In this document: positions 43,670 to 54,947 of the stretch, one piece after another
Numbering within the stretch: position 1 is the first letter of the stretch
How the letters are laid out: every line of letters begins with the position of its first letter
Source of the DNA: Anastatus disparis
Taxonomy: Eukaryota; Arthropoda; Insecta; Hymenoptera; Eupelmidae
Assembly (NCBI GenBank): GCA_017163975.1
Contig: JAFFSR010000249.1
Coordinates: 4,711,001 to 4,775,000, forward strand
DNA: 64,000 nt
Direction of reading: 5' to 3'
Translations under genes and position numbers: made by a program
The notes under the pieces: generated by a model
What the model was told of the DNA's origin: nothing
Databases searched by the model: none
Seen by the model: only the letters and a program-made list of their open reading frames with translations

Positions 43670-45649
43670 TTAATTGTTTTGCTTTGAGGTTCCCAACAGT
43701 TTGAGCTCGATGTCTCGGATGGTTTTTCTTGATGGTGGCATAGAGTTAGATCTGCTGAGTCCTCTTCTTGACAGATTCAATGATTCCGTTGACCCGGTGG
43801 CTGTTCCGTGTTCTGATATTTTATCCTTCTCTGTACGTTCGGGCTTAGCCAGGCTCGTAAGCAAATGTGTTATCGATCCGAAAATGGCTCCCAGGAGTCT
43901 TGTACTCCATCCATATACCGTGTATAGAGTGTATCCACGGATTGTGGTGTCGAAGATTAGTTTGATTACTTGGCATATCAGGATAATCATTAATATTCCT
44001 GCCGAGATTTGGCTAAATTTTTTAAACTCGTTCCACATTCTGTTAAGTGTGGATTCCATCATTGTTTCCATTTCTTCTGGCGTCAACAGGTTGTTAAACT
44101 TTACAGAGCGCGTTCTTGCTTCTGTGTCGTTAAGCCGTCTCGCTATTGCTTCTAGCATTGCAGGCTTTTCGGCTGGAAAGATCGAATGTTCGCGTAGATT
44201 TTGCAGGTCTTCCGGTGTGTATATTCCATTTTCCAAGACTTCTAAGATGCTGGCGTGTTTCCAGGTCGGTAGGACAAATGGTTTTAGGGTTTGCGGTAGG
44301 TTTACCTCCGTTGCTGTAAGGTGAATCTTGAACCATTTCTCGCTGATTTTGAAGATACTTGTTATAAGTGTGTTGCAATCTCTAACCGTTCCTATTTGTG
44401 CTAGCACCTTGCTGATAGGTTTAGCGAAGTACGCTTCGTCATCGCAAGTCACTGGTACTTCGTAGTAGCATTGTTCCGTTTTTCTTATTTTGCAGGATCG
44501 TGGTACACATTGAATTATGTGGGTGACTTCTCCTGCTGCTATGGCTAAATAACCTTGCTTCTTCATAACTTTCATGGTAAAAAGGTCTGGATTTGAGAAC
44601 GCCAGAGGTAGAGCATTTTTTATGATTTGCTTCTCCAATATACATTGGTGCAGAACTATGTCACGATATAGTGATCCTAGTTGTTTATCGAGATGTCTTC
44701 CGAGATTCATTATTTTTGCGTTGAAATATGTAGTAAGGATGATATCTGGTACTTCCAAGCTTTTTCGGGTGGTGAATGATTTGCCTCTTGTTGTTTCTAA
44801 AATGAATAGTTCTGTTTGATCCGTTTTAATTAATTTATATCCACATAGCATCTCTTCTCCAGTTTTGGTAAGACCAAAATTTATCTTCCCAGTTGAATTG
44901 CTAAAGTAGATAACGGGAGCGTTCGAATTGTTATCAACCATACGTGTCCCTATACCTTCATATAGGATGGTGAATTCATCGAACTTACATGTGGATCCCA
45001 TTACTAGGGTCCAGAAAATGCAGCTTTCTTCCTCATCAATGCATTTACCGCTGGTGTAGCTGCATCGAGTTCCGGTGCTTAGGATCACCATATTCTTTTT
45101 TTTATTTACGGTGACCTCGTAGTCTGTTGCTTTGATCTCCAGTTTCGCAGTTACGACTACTTTTTCATATTCATATCCATTATCATTGTAAGTTGTACCC
45201 TCACAATATCCGTTTGCATCCAATCTTCCGGCGACTGTGACAGTCCTTCTATTGGTCGCGTTCACCAATAGATTATTTATTATGGAGCGTCCATATTTAT
45301 ATTGGCTGTACCTAACGAGATCTTCGCATGCTTCTCTCGTTGCCAACTCCATGAATGTAGTAGAGCCTCCTTTTACTTTTGAGTTGTGCGAATGCATACC
45401 GCAATACGTAATTTCCTGCTCTACCTTTATTCTACATTGGTAAGCTCGGACCTTGAAATATTGAGTATGTTGTAGCAGCTGGAGGTATATTTCTTCTTCA
45501 GCAGGTTCTGCGTCGGATAGCACGCAGTCTCCGACTTTCGTAAGTGCTATAGTTGTTATGTTGGGGGTGGCAGATCCGCATTCATATGTCGTAAAAGTGA
45601 CGGCAACTCGAATATAAGTGTACAAAAAGAACATTAATTTGCAGTTCAT
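43670..45649 (-). CDS. env: Envelope glycoprotein, chuvirus-like
   Basis: An intact 659-codon ORF. The N-terminal hydrophobic segment is a signal peptide (KLMFFLYTYIRVAV). The ectodomain is Cys-rich with several N-x-S/T sites. A block with EITYCGMHSHNSKV and the later CGYKLIKT, AGEVTHIIQCVP and FPAEKPAMLEAIARR are typical of glycoproteins of chuviruses and their captured copies in insect genomes, not of the baculovirus F-like envelopes usual in errantiviruses. A membrane anchor (about residues 545-566, GILMIILICQVIKLIF) and a cytoplasmic tail of about 93 residues, Ser/Arg-rich, follow. It would mediate attachment and membrane fusion. It stays open although pol is broken. The family assignment is from memory of motifs; fusion activity is not shown. 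Confidence 0.82.
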   Translation of the reverse strand: MNCKLMFFLYTYIRVAVTFTTYECGSATPNITTIALTKVGDCVLSDAEPAEEEIYLQLLQHTQYFKVRAYQCRIKVEQEITYCGMHSHNSKVKGGSTTFMELATREACEDLVRYSQYKYGRSIINNLLVNATNRRTVTVAGRLDANGYCEGTTYNDNGYEYEKVVVTAKLEIKATDYEVTVNKKKNMVILSTGTRCSYTSGKCIDEEESCIFWTLVMGSTCKFDEFTILYEGIGTRMVDNNSNAPVIYFSNSTGKINFGLTKTGEEMLCGYKLIKTDQTELFILETTRGKSFTTRKSLEVPDIILTTYFNAKIMNLGRHLDKQLGSLYRDIVLHQCILEKQIIKNALPLAFSNPDLFTMKVMKKQGYLAIAAGEVTHIIQCVPRSCKIRKTEQCYYEVPVTCDDEAYFAKPISKVLAQIGTVRDCNTLITSIFKISEKWFKIHLTATEVNLPQTLKPFVLPTWKHASILEVLENGIYTPEDLQNLREHSIFPAEKPAMLEAIARRLNDTEARTRSVKFNNLLTPEEMETMMESTLNRMWNEFKKFSQISAGILMIILICQVIKLIFDTTIRGYTLYTVYGWSTRLLGAIFGSITHLLTSLAKPERTEKDKISEHGTATGSTESLNLSRRGLSRSNSMPPSRKTIRDIELKLLGTSKQNN

Positions 45650-45978
45650 CCTTCTATAACAAAGAAAAATAACTTAAGATTATTCGCAGATTCCTTAATT
45701 TATGCTGATACAGGTATGGTTATTATGTTGCGTAGTTACAGTTGGTTGAGGTTATAAGCATTTGTACCCAATTATTAAGATAACTTTTAAAGATGCGTGA
45801 TTAGGTAAAGTAAATTTACCTACTTGCTTAAGTTTCTTTATTCGTTATTACATCCAAAGAAGAGAAAAATTTGGATTTGCATACGTATCACAAAACAAAG
45901 AAATTGGATGATAAAAAAAAATAAATAATACGCAGATTTACGTTAATTATCGTTATGTGTATTCACTTTAAGAAATAT
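45650..45978. other. Gap between pol and env
   Basis: 329 bp, AT-rich and noncoding. It probably carries the acceptor for a spliced env message; I did not identify a unique splice site. Confidence 0.4.
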
Positions 45979-48900
45979 TTAGTCAAATGTAGAGTTCTGA
46001 TCATTATCGATCGAGCTTTCGGATCTTAGTTTCGTTAAGCGCAATTTATTTGGGTGTACAATTTTTGTAGTGTTTTTAAAAGAAATTTTAATATTTTTAC
46101 CATTTTCTAATATTTCGAGAATCCTATGAAATTTTCCTTTTTCAGGTTCTATTAATAGCATTACGTGGTCATTAACCTTAAAATTACACGGGTTTAACTT
46201 CCTATCGTAATATTCCTTGGAACGTCTTTTTGCGTTATTTAGATTTTCTTTAGCTAATTCGTGTATTTCTAACAATTTTGATCTTAATCTAGTCAAATAG
46301 TCATAATAAGTGTCGGTAGTATTTCCCCCCAATACCGCCCTCGCTGATGGAACGCGAGCTATCTTCCCATATACGCATTCGTATGGGGTGAGCTTCGTCC
46401 CTTCATGAACGCTGGTATTGTAGGAAAATGTCGCACATTCACACCGTTCATCCCACTGTCGTATATTTGATACATAGTTCATGAACCATTCCTTTAAGGA
46501 GTGATGCATTCGCTCAATAGATCCATTGGATTGAGGATGAAATGCGGTGGTAGTACATGTTTTAATTTTACACATTTTCGCGACGTTTTTCATTAATGAA
46601 CTGATAAAATTTGCACCTTGATTCGTCAGGACTATCCTTGGTGATCCATGAATAAAAACAAATCGTTTCAGAAAAGCATCGGCAATTGCCGTTGACGTAG
46701 TTGAATCTAAAGGGACAGCTATACAAAATTTTGTTAGCAAATCTTGCATTGTCAAAATGTACATGTTCCCATTTCTGGTCCTATCCAATGGACCTACGAT
46801 ATCTAACGAAATCTTTTCGAAGCTAGAACCCGGTGTGTCCGTTCACACCATAGGTTGCCTAACCTTATTTCTAACTAGTTTATTTAGTTGACAAGTGCGA
46901 CAAGCGTTGACAAAATTTTGGATTCCCGCTTTCATATTTGGCCAAAAATAGTATTGTCTAACTCGGTTATATGTCTTTGTTATACCTTTATGGCCGTTTA
47001 TTGGTGACTCGTGAATTTCGCGTATAATTTGTTCACGCAGATCTACTTCTGGTATTTGTATCAAGTTTTTACAGATTATTATCTTGGTTTGAGAATCTGA
47101 AAATATATCTTTCAACAGATCGACAATTTCACTCCACGTGATATCGTCTATCTGTTCTGTTTTTGAAATTCTCAAGGATACCAGAGATGTTGTTTGGCAT
47201 ACGTCTAGCAGTGAAAAAATAGCATCCTTGAAAATTTCTCTATCTGTTTGTATATGCAGATTTTCTTTAATTGGCAAAGCTATCAGAATCTTTTTGTCAT
47301 TTTCAATGACTTTTGCTCTTGCAAGGACAATATCTTGCAGGGGCGGAAGTCTTTGTTCTTGTTGCAGAAAAAGTGCTCCTGAGTCGAGAGGTTGATTTTT
47401 TTGAGTTATGAAATAGGTCAGATTGTCTTTTGACATGAGAAAGTTATCTCTCGTTTCGATTATATTTTGTGATGGTCGAGGTCGATTTGATTCGTCTCGA
47501 CCTATCTTATACTCAACAGATAGAAGAGCTTCATTCGCCCTGGACGGATTTGAATGTAATTCGTCCCTGAGCGATTGATGATCCTTAGAAATATTTGTAT
47601 TTTCATTCATAGCATCGTCAGTCACGTGAGCGTATTCGGGTGGTTTATTTGCTGTGGCTTCTAAAGATTCCTTAAGGATGTCTAGCGTCCGTGACAGTTC
47701 GTCGGCTGGCAGTTGATATCTGTCTTGCTCGATTTTAGTCAATTTTACGCTTGTTAGTGTGCTGTCGAAAGGTATCTTGTCGTCATAGTCAAAAGAATAT
47801 ACATGTTCGTCTCCGTCTTGGCACGTTAACCATCGTATAGATATTACTTTATTATTTGATTTAATGTACTGTTTGCTTTGGCACAAATAAAAACTGTCCT
47901 TACTGTTTCTTACTGCTAGGAAGTCATTCTTTTTAAACAGTGTCTCAGTTGCGATTGACTCTATAGCGTTTAATTCATAGACCGGTTTACATGTATTTTC
48001 CTCGGAAGTCATCTTAACGATTTCTTTAGTTTCCGATTCGCGTATATTTTGCACTTCATTATCCGGAGGGTTACGTGATAGCGCGTCGGCCACGAAATTA
48101 ATTTTTCCTGGAAGATACCTGATTGTAAAGTCTAATTTGTCTCTTAATTCAAAATACCATTTTTTTAATTTAGATGTACAATCCTTTATTTTGTGCAGCC
48201 AAACGAGAGGTTGGTGGTCAGTTATAAAGGTGAAATGTCGGCCAATCAGACAATAGTCGAATTGATCGCCGCAAAATCGCATTGCGAGTAGTTCCTTTTT
48301 GATAGTGCTATAATTCATCTCGGTTTTTGTAAACAATCGGCTTGCGTAAGCTACAGGTAAATCTGAATTTTCCTTCTTTTGAGATAGGACACCACCGACT
48401 GCGTAGTCTGAGGCGTCTGTTGTTACAAAGAATTCCTCTTCGGAGTTTGGATGTTGCAAAATTGGTTCATTAATTAGACAGTTCTTTAGCGTCTCAAAAG
48501 CTATTTCCTGTTCATCTGACCAATTGAAAGCTACTGCTTTCTTCAAAAGGTTTGTCAATGGCTTTGCGATCGTTGCAAAATTTGGGATGAAACGTCGATA
48601 ATATCCGCACAGACCAAGAAATTGGCGTATTCCCTTGACATTTCGTGGACGAGGGAATTTTTCGACAGCTTGGGTCTTACTTGGGTCTGGTCTCATGCCT
48701 TTATGACTAATCTCGTGACCAAGAAATGTCACTGATGTTTCGTAAAATTGGTATTTTTAGGGATTTAACTTTAGGTTAGATTTCCTTGAAATCTCTGTAA
48801 ATTCCAGAAATAATTCGTCTAGATCGTTTAGATTTTCCGCAAACAGTATGACGTCATCAATATATCCTAGCTTTCCTTTTCCTTTCGAGCTTAGATCTAA

Positions 48901-51093
48901 CGGTTTATGCCCTAATATTTTATTGGTTAATTCTTGAAAAGTACTTGCCGCTGTTCGAATTCCGAAAGGCGTTCTTTTGAAGTTAAAGTGACCATAAGGA
49001 GTAGAAAAGGCTGTTTTCTCTCGGTCTTCTTCTCTAATCATTACCTGATGGAAACCTGAATACATATCCACGACGATAAAATAGCGAGCCCCGCCGAGCT
49101 GCTCGACTAAATGTGTAATATATGGGATTGGATGTGGATATGGCTTGATCTTTTCATTTAATTTTCGGAAATCGACTACAACTCTCCACTGTGGCTTCCC
49201 TTCAATATCGTCTTTCTTTTTGACAACCCAGAGAGGGCTGTTAAAAGGCGATTCACTTCTTTCGACTATATCTGATTCTAACAATTTACTTATTCGCTTG
49301 TAAACAACTTCTTGCAATTTTTGAGGTATTGGATACTGTCTTACGTTCACTAGTTCTTCGTCGTAGGTTTCGATTTTATGTTCGATTATGTTAGTGGCAG
49401 AAAGGGGTTCTCCTTTCAAATGAAAAACATCAGCAGTTTTTTCAATGAGCTTCTGCAGCCTTGCTTCGTTTTCTTCCGCTATATGGTTTTTAGGTATGTC
49501 GTTTAATATACATTCTGTTCTGTTTTTGACGTTAGCATTGTATACTTGCTCAAAATTTTTGTGTTTTGAACTTCGATTATCCTTTTTATATGGCTTGACG
49601 TAGAATTCAGTGACAGTATTTATGTCTAAAATAGTTCTGTTGATGCATGGTTCTATATCAGAGTAATTTACATAAGTTTCTATTGGTTAATTCACCTGAT
49701 TTATTTCGATATAGTCCAGCAAATTCGCACCTGGAAGGAAATCTCGAATTATTATATCCTCTTCAGTGGTTTCTGTGCTTTCGTTATCTGATATTTCAAT
49801 TTCCCCTCTTGTTAGACTTGTGCTTACCGTGTTGCGCGGAGCTTCTTCGGGCTTAGCATAAGTCTCGTTGGTGCTATGTCGCACATAATCTCCGTCGCTT
49901 ACCGTGTTACGCGGGGCGTTTTCGGACTTTGCGTACGATGGTTTTGGATTTCGGCCGGGGGATTCGATTAAATTTGCGATAGAGTTCGGAGCGTCATCGT
50001 CTACCGTGTCGCGCGAAGCATTTTCGGACTCAACGCATGACGTTGCAGAATTGGGTAACTCCTGCACAGGAACCTTAGATTTAGGAATTATATTTTCTTG
50101 AATTTGAAGGTCTTCTTCGGAAGATGAGCAAATAGTACTGTCTGAGTAGCGTCTCTGAAAGACTCGATCGTATTCTTCACCATATTCGAAAGTAATTAAG
50201 TCGTTGATTAGTTCATCGGCTGACCTCGTATCATCTATATTGGCCTGCATAGAAATAAGAGAAGGTGCTTGGTTCGTGACGTTAACTTCTTTTATATCTT
50301 CTATATCCATGAAGAAAGTGCTATCTTTGTCTATAAAAATTTTTTCGTCACGATGCTGATAATATTTCTGTGTTGGTTCTAGAGTTAGCGGTGTTATTTT
50401 TAGGTCAATATCAAAGATATTGGTATTGAATACTTCTATGTCAACGTAGCCTCCGTCGTTGATTGCCATGACGTTTCCTGCCACTATGCCTTTTTCGTTA
50501 AATTTTATTTTTCTAATATAGCCATATTCTTCTTATGGGTTATTCAACGGGAAACGTACAGTTGCGGTTGCTAGAGCGGGTATTCTTTTAACGTCTTTTA
50601 AATTTACGAAAGGCAAGGTTTTGTCCTCGAAAATTAGTACCTTTCGATAGAAATCGAGGCTTGCACCGTGCTGCTCACAGAAGTTTGAACCTATAATTGC
50701 TTCTGTTTTCATCGGACAATCATTGGCGACTATAATGACCTCTGTTAGGAATCCGTATATGTCAATGACACATGTACCAATCGAAGGTATATCGGTTCCC
50801 GATATTCCTCTTAACAATGGTCGGTTTGATTCGTTAACCATTACGTCTCCGTTAAAAATGCCTATTTTGGCTATATTGGGCTGCGCACCTGAATCAACCA
50901 TAGCTTCAACGAAATTATGTAGAAATTGTGGGGATTCCACGATGACGATTGGTGTTGTTTCTTCTAAGTTGACGGTGTAGATGTAAGTTCTGTTACAATC
51001 GCGTTCACTGGACGCGTTTTCTCGGTTGCCACTCCAGGAGCGCCCTTCGCTGGAGCGTTCGTCTCGTTTTTTTGTTGATTCTCTTTGACCCAT
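45979..51093 (-). pseudogene. pol: Pol polyprotein (PR-RT-RNaseH-IN), four in-frame stops
   Basis: One continuous frame with no indel, but stops at 50533-50535 (TAA), 49687-49689 (TAA), 48757-48759 (TAA) and 46843-46845 (TGA). Domains in order: aspartic protease with AMVDSGAQPNIAK; a long Ser/Glu-rich linker (49690-50484); reverse transcriptase with WRVVVDFRKLNEKI and catalytic GYIDDVILFAE; RNase H with FVTTDASDYAVGG and FITDHQPLVWL; integrase with an HHCC zinc finger (IHES, GHKG, CRTC) and the DDE core. The first Asp is in SLDIVGP and the Glu in SIERMHHSL, but the second catalytic Asp is replaced by Asn (VLTNQGANF). This pol cannot supply its own enzymes. It is expressed from gag by -1 frameshifting. 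Confidence 0.93.
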
Positions 51094-52283
51094 TTTAATT
51101 TACGGCACTCTTCCTTTACATGACCTCTGTTTTTGCAATAGGCACATATTTTTATCTGGTAATTGTTATTATGACTTTTGCTTCTGTCATTTGATTGGTT
51201 GTTAGTCTGGTTATATCTCCCCTGATTAGATGTGGTTGCTCGTGGCACATCCGGTTTTACAGCTGCTGCTTCGTTCGTATCTCGTCTATTTTCATAGAGA
51301 TTCTTATTTGTTTCGTTGATCTTATATCCATGCTTCAAGTTGTCCCTATCAATCTGCTTATCTACCGCGATTGCGTCGTCGAATACTTCGTTCAGAGTTA
51401 AGTTTGCTGGGTTTTTAAGCCTTTGCCTAAATTCCGGCGGTAAGCAGTCTCGAAATCCTTCGATTATATCTCCTTCGATTTCAGAAAGTTCGTCACGAGT
51501 TAATTCATTGCTGATATCAAAACGTTTTCGATCGATAATAGCTTCTTTAAGGTCAACGATTCGTGTAATAAAATTAAACAGTGACTCGTTCCTTCCCTTA
51601 TAAATTTGATCAAGTTTACCTCTTAGATTGTTTAGAGTTTCTGTGGGGGCAAAAACGGATTTTAGTCTATCGACGAATTCGTCCAATGTTCCGAAATTAT
51701 TGTGCTCGAACACGATATACGCTTTGTCTTCGAGTATATTTTTCACTAACTTTATTAACTCTCTCTCAAGGTGCTGAGGAATCATTTGAGTTGCGCGTTT
51801 GCATGCTCTGACAAAAGGTATTAAGTTTGTTCTGTTAAATTTTGGTATGCTGTTCAAGGCCTCCTTTATGTAAATGCTTGGTGGCATAGTCCAGGAATTC
51901 TGTGGTTCTGCTAGGTTATTATGAGGTCTTGATGCTGGGTCTGGTGGTAATGTCTGCTGTGCTTGCGGTACGGGGGACGTTGAGCGAGTTGCACGCATTC
52001 GATCTATGTCACGGCGCATTTTTGCAAATTGAGTTATCACGTCCTCTGTCAACTCCTCGGTTTCGTCTATTGGCTTTAATCTCAAATTCGTTTTATTTTG
52101 AAATCCCAAATCTATTTTATTAGTTTGTGCTAAGGGAAAATTTGATACACTAGAGGCAGTGTCCGATATGGTAATTTCAAGATTTTCGCGGCGTTTTCTT
52201 TCTTTTTCGAGTTCCTTCTCAAGCATTTGAACGCGTTCCTTTTCTACATTTAACGAGTCCATCGCGTCCTGCTTTAACGGCAT
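50964..52283 (-). CDS. gag: Gag polyprotein
   Basis: Intact 439 residues from ATG 52283. The N-terminus is a charged coiled coil (KERVQMLEKELEKERKRREN). The middle is a gypsy-type capsid region (YIKEALNSIPKFNRTNLIPF, then FRQRLKNPANLTL). A single CCHC zinc knuckle near the C-terminus (CAYCKNRGHVKEEC) binds RNA. It overlaps pol by about 130 bp in a different frame. Gag being open while pol is broken means this copy could still make particles that package RNA, if expressed. Confidence 0.92.
   Translation of the reverse strand: MPLKQDAMDSLNVEKERVQMLEKELEKERKRRENLEITISDTASSVSNFPLAQTNKIDLGFQNKTNLRLKPIDETEELTEDVITQFAKMRRDIDRMRATRSTSPVPQAQQTLPPDPASRPHNNLAEPQNSWTMPPSIYIKEALNSIPKFNRTNLIPFVRACKRATQMIPQHLERELIKLVKNILEDKAYIVFEHNNFGTLDEFVDRLKSVFAPTETLNNLRGKLDQIYKGRNESLFNFITRIVDLKEAIIDRKRFDISNELTRDELSEIEGDIIEGFRDCLPPEFRQRLKNPANLTLNEVFDDAIAVDKQIDRDNLKHGYKINETNKNLYENRRDTNEAAAVKPDVPRATTSNQGRYNQTNNQSNDRSKSHNNNYQIKICAYCKNRGHVKEECRKLKWVKENQQKNETNAPAKGAPGVATEKTRPVNAIVTELTSTPST
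51066..51072 (-). promoter_or_regulatory. Ribosomal frameshift site (gag to pol)
   Basis: On the sense strand the heptamer A-AAA-AAC lies in the gag frame, just after the zinc knuckle and inside the gag/pol overlap. Slipping one base back there enters the protease frame. Confidence 0.7.
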
Positions 52284-52672
52284 GTCGGAGCTGCAGCAAT
52301 TGAGTTTTGCTTTTTTTATTTTATCAATATCTTTTTAAATTCATAAATTAAACAAATATAATGACTTGTCCGCACTAGAGCTATATTAGTACAATAATTT
52401 TTGTTAAAATAAAAAATCATTTGGACTTGTTATTTTTTTATGAGCTTTGATTGGAAATTAGATATTAAACTCGACAAACCTAACCTTAAAATACGATACA
52501 TTGAAAGTTTTTATTATAACTTTGTATGTATAATATTTTGGTGGATTTCTTGGGTTGTCCGCACTAGAGTTTAATCTTACAAATTTTTTCTTTGTAGTAA
52601 AAAAACTCGATTAAACGCATCGTTTATTCATAAGTTAGGATTGGAAACATTATTAGAAGGCGGACAGCTTCG

Positions 52673-52840
52673 TTATGCTCTTAACCGTTCTGCCTCACTT
52701 AGGACTTTCTTCTCACGATTCCCTAGCGCTTGTTCTAAATCCTTAATTCTTTGTTCGCGTTCTTTTAAGTTGTTAGCGTATAGTCTCAACTTCTCTTCGG
52801 TGAGCGGCAAATCTTTGTCGTTAATTCCTCCGGTAGCCAT
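52673..52840 (-). CDS. Small coiled-coil leader ORF, 55 aa
   Basis: ATG 52840 to TAA 52673-52675. It has a Lys/Glu/Leu-rich heptad helix (LTEEKLRLYANNLKEREQRI). It resembles in character the start of gag (KERVQMLEKELEKERKRREN), so it may be a duplicated or alternatively spliced gag start. Confidence 0.45.
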   Translation of the reverse strand: MATGGINDKDLPLTEEKLRLYANNLKEREQRIKDLEQALGNREKKVLSEAERLRA

Positions 52841-53036
52841 TTTATAAGATATTTAAAATCTAGGCTATTTAAAAAAAATAGATTATCGCTTGTGCAATTA
52901 TTATTATAAATTGTCATTTATATGTATAAAGATTAATTTCTTAGGTTAATTTTGAGAAAAAGGAGAAGAAAAAGAAATTTTAAATAAAATGCTCCTTACT
53001 TATAGAAGAAAGGAAACACGATATAAGAAAATTTTT

Positions 53037-53411
53037 TTAATCGATAGTCATTAGATTATTTTCCGACTGCATATGTTGACCGGCTTGGTCAACTTGCAAG
53101 GGCGATAGCGGAGCTGGTGCAGATTGTACTTCTTCGAGACTTAAATCGATTACAACGCGCTGCTGTTGCGGTTGTCGTATCCGGGGGGGAGTTATTAAAT
53201 ATTTAGCTGGCGTGTCGATTACGTATGGGTTAACGACTAAACCCCTTTTTGGTCCGATTTTCTTTCTCGGTAGTAGAAATTGTGGCTCTAAATCAATGTC
53301 GTTTTCTTTGACCCACGCTATGAACCGCGCTCTGGCCTCTCCTTGCAGACTTAGCTTATCTGCTGTTTGCCTTATCTTAGGGCCAAGGCCTCTCCTTTTA
53401 TTATCTGTCAT
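53037..53411 (-). CDS. Leader ORF, 124 aa, unknown
   Basis: Open from ATG 53411. The N-terminal part is basic (DNKRRGLGPKIRQTADKLS). Further on are FLLPRKKIGPKRGL and a Pro/Gln-rich C-terminal half (VQSAPAPLSPLQ). No family recognised. Its position before gag, on the same strand, suggests an accessory protein or an upstream exon of gag. Confidence 0.5.
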   Translation of the reverse strand: MTDNKRRGLGPKIRQTADKLSLQGEARARFIAWVKENDIDLEPQFLLPRKKIGPKRGLVVNPYVIDTPAKYLITPPRIRQPQQQRVVIDLSLEEVQSAPAPLSPLQVDQAGQHMQSENNLMTID

Positions 53412-53590
53412 TTACTGGAGAAATAAGGAGGAAAGCAGAAAAAAAGAAAAAAAAACAAAACCAAAAAGAAAAAAAATGATTATTTGAAGAGAGGAAGAAA
53501 AGAAAAAAGAAGAGAAGGAGGAAAAAAAATATTTATTAGAAAAAGTTGCTCCAACACCTAATTGTCTCTTTTCTCTTTCCAAGTCTTTTG

Positions 53591-53928
53591 CCGCTGTTAA
53601 GCGATAAAAGAAAACTAGCACTATATGCCGTGAGGCTCAATAGATACAAGCCCAAAATTAAAAATAAACTTTCAGATATAGGGCTAACTTGTTTCTTCCC
53701 TTTTTTATTTTCTTCCGGTTGAGCCCTTCGTGCTGTTAAGCACAAACGGCGAATTGCAAGTCTTATGCCGTGAGGCTCAAGACCTACAAGACCCTCAAGA
53801 AATAAAACGTTATAATTAAAAAAAAAAAATTTTTCCTCACTCTCCACCAGAAATTTTTAAATGCTGTTAGGCATGAAAAAATAATTTACGAGTTTTATGC
53901 CGTGAGGCTCAAAAACTGTAAACCCTGT
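53591..53928. repeat. Leader repeat family alpha, three copies
   Basis: Three copies at 53591-53653, 53731-53795 and 53862-53928 share TATGCCGTGAGGCTCAA and an upstream GCTGTTA(A/G)GC, spaced 130-140 bp. Confidence 0.8.
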
Positions 53929-54350
53929 CAGAGAGAGAGAGAAAAAAAAAAGAAAGAAAAAAAGAAACAAAAAACAAAAAAAAATGAAAAAAAAAAAAGA
54001 AACAAGAAAGAGAAAAAAAACAACAAAAGAAACATTAATTTTTAACTCAGTTAGTATAGAATTACATTTGCAAAGAAAGAAAAATGGTTTACTTCATATT
54101 AACATAAGAAAAAGTAGCAAACGAAAAATTAAAAGCAAATCTACGAGCGTTAGTTTAATCTTACGCCTTGCGTTAGATAAGCTAATTGACTAAGTTTTTA
54201 TTTTAGCTATTTGTAAGGTAAAGATTGTTACTCCAGAAAAATGTTAGTTATAGAAACAGAAAGAAGTAAAGTATTTATTTTTACTTAATGTTAGATTTAT
54301 TGATTTGTTTGTTAATTTATGTATAAATAAATAAGAATTAAAATAAATGT

Positions 54351-54857
54351 TCTATGCTCATCTAAAGCAAGTATTTTGTCTAGTTATCTAGCGTTTCCCT
54401 GCGATAGAGAACGTTTTCAACAATTTATTTAGTATTCTTTCTTTTTCTTTATTTATTCTTCCCCAAATTATTGATTTATAAATAAATTAATATCTCAAAC
54501 ACTGGTTCTGCGCTCATCTAAGACAAGTATTTTGTCTTGCGTTTCCCTGTGATAGAGAACGCTTCGAATATTTGGTTTTCAAGTAATTAATTTATAAACA
54601 AATCAAGAATTGAAAATATTAGTTCTACGTTCATCTAAAGCAAGTATTTTGTCTAGTTACCTAGCGTTTCCCTGCGATAGAAAACGTTTTGAACAATGTA
54701 TTTCAAATAAGAAAGGCGTTATTAGATTTTATTTTAGATTTATCAACTTATAAATAAGTTAACAGATCGAAAAATCTTTACTCTATGCTTATCTAAAACA
54801 AGTATTTTGTCTTATATTATTTAGCGTTTCCCTGTGATAGAGAGCATTTCGAGTGTA
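54351..54857. repeat. Leader repeat family beta, four copies
   Basis: Copies near 54351, 54505, 54623 and 54782 contain CAAGTATTTTGTCT and then GCGTTTCCCTG(C/T)GATAGA followed by (G/A)A(G/A)C. Each can form two hairpins: AGACAA/TTGTCT around GTATT, and GCGTT/AACGC around CCCTGCGATAGAG. Confidence 0.82.
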
Positions 54858-54929
54858 ATTAATTAGTATAAAAAGCAGTAATAAAAAAAATTTGTTAGTG
54901 TTTATTAGTTATTTGACAAGAAATATCCC

Positions 54930-54947
54930 ACCGTCGCTGTCACCATT
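54930..54947 (-). promoter_or_regulatory. Primer binding site candidate
   Basis: On the sense strand TGGTGACAGCGACGGTGG lies 3 nt after the 5' LTR end. TGG at the LTR edge is the usual complement of a tRNA CCA end. The tRNA is not identified. Confidence 0.5.

Larger units (their letters stand above)
52284..54947 (-). other. Unusually long provirus leader (~2.7 kb)
   Basis: Region between the 5' LTR and gag. It contains at least two small ORFs and two families of direct repeats (listed separately) and A/T-rich or purine-rich filler near 53430-53540 and 53930-54020. Gypsy-type leaders are usually a few hundred bases. Confidence 0.75.
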
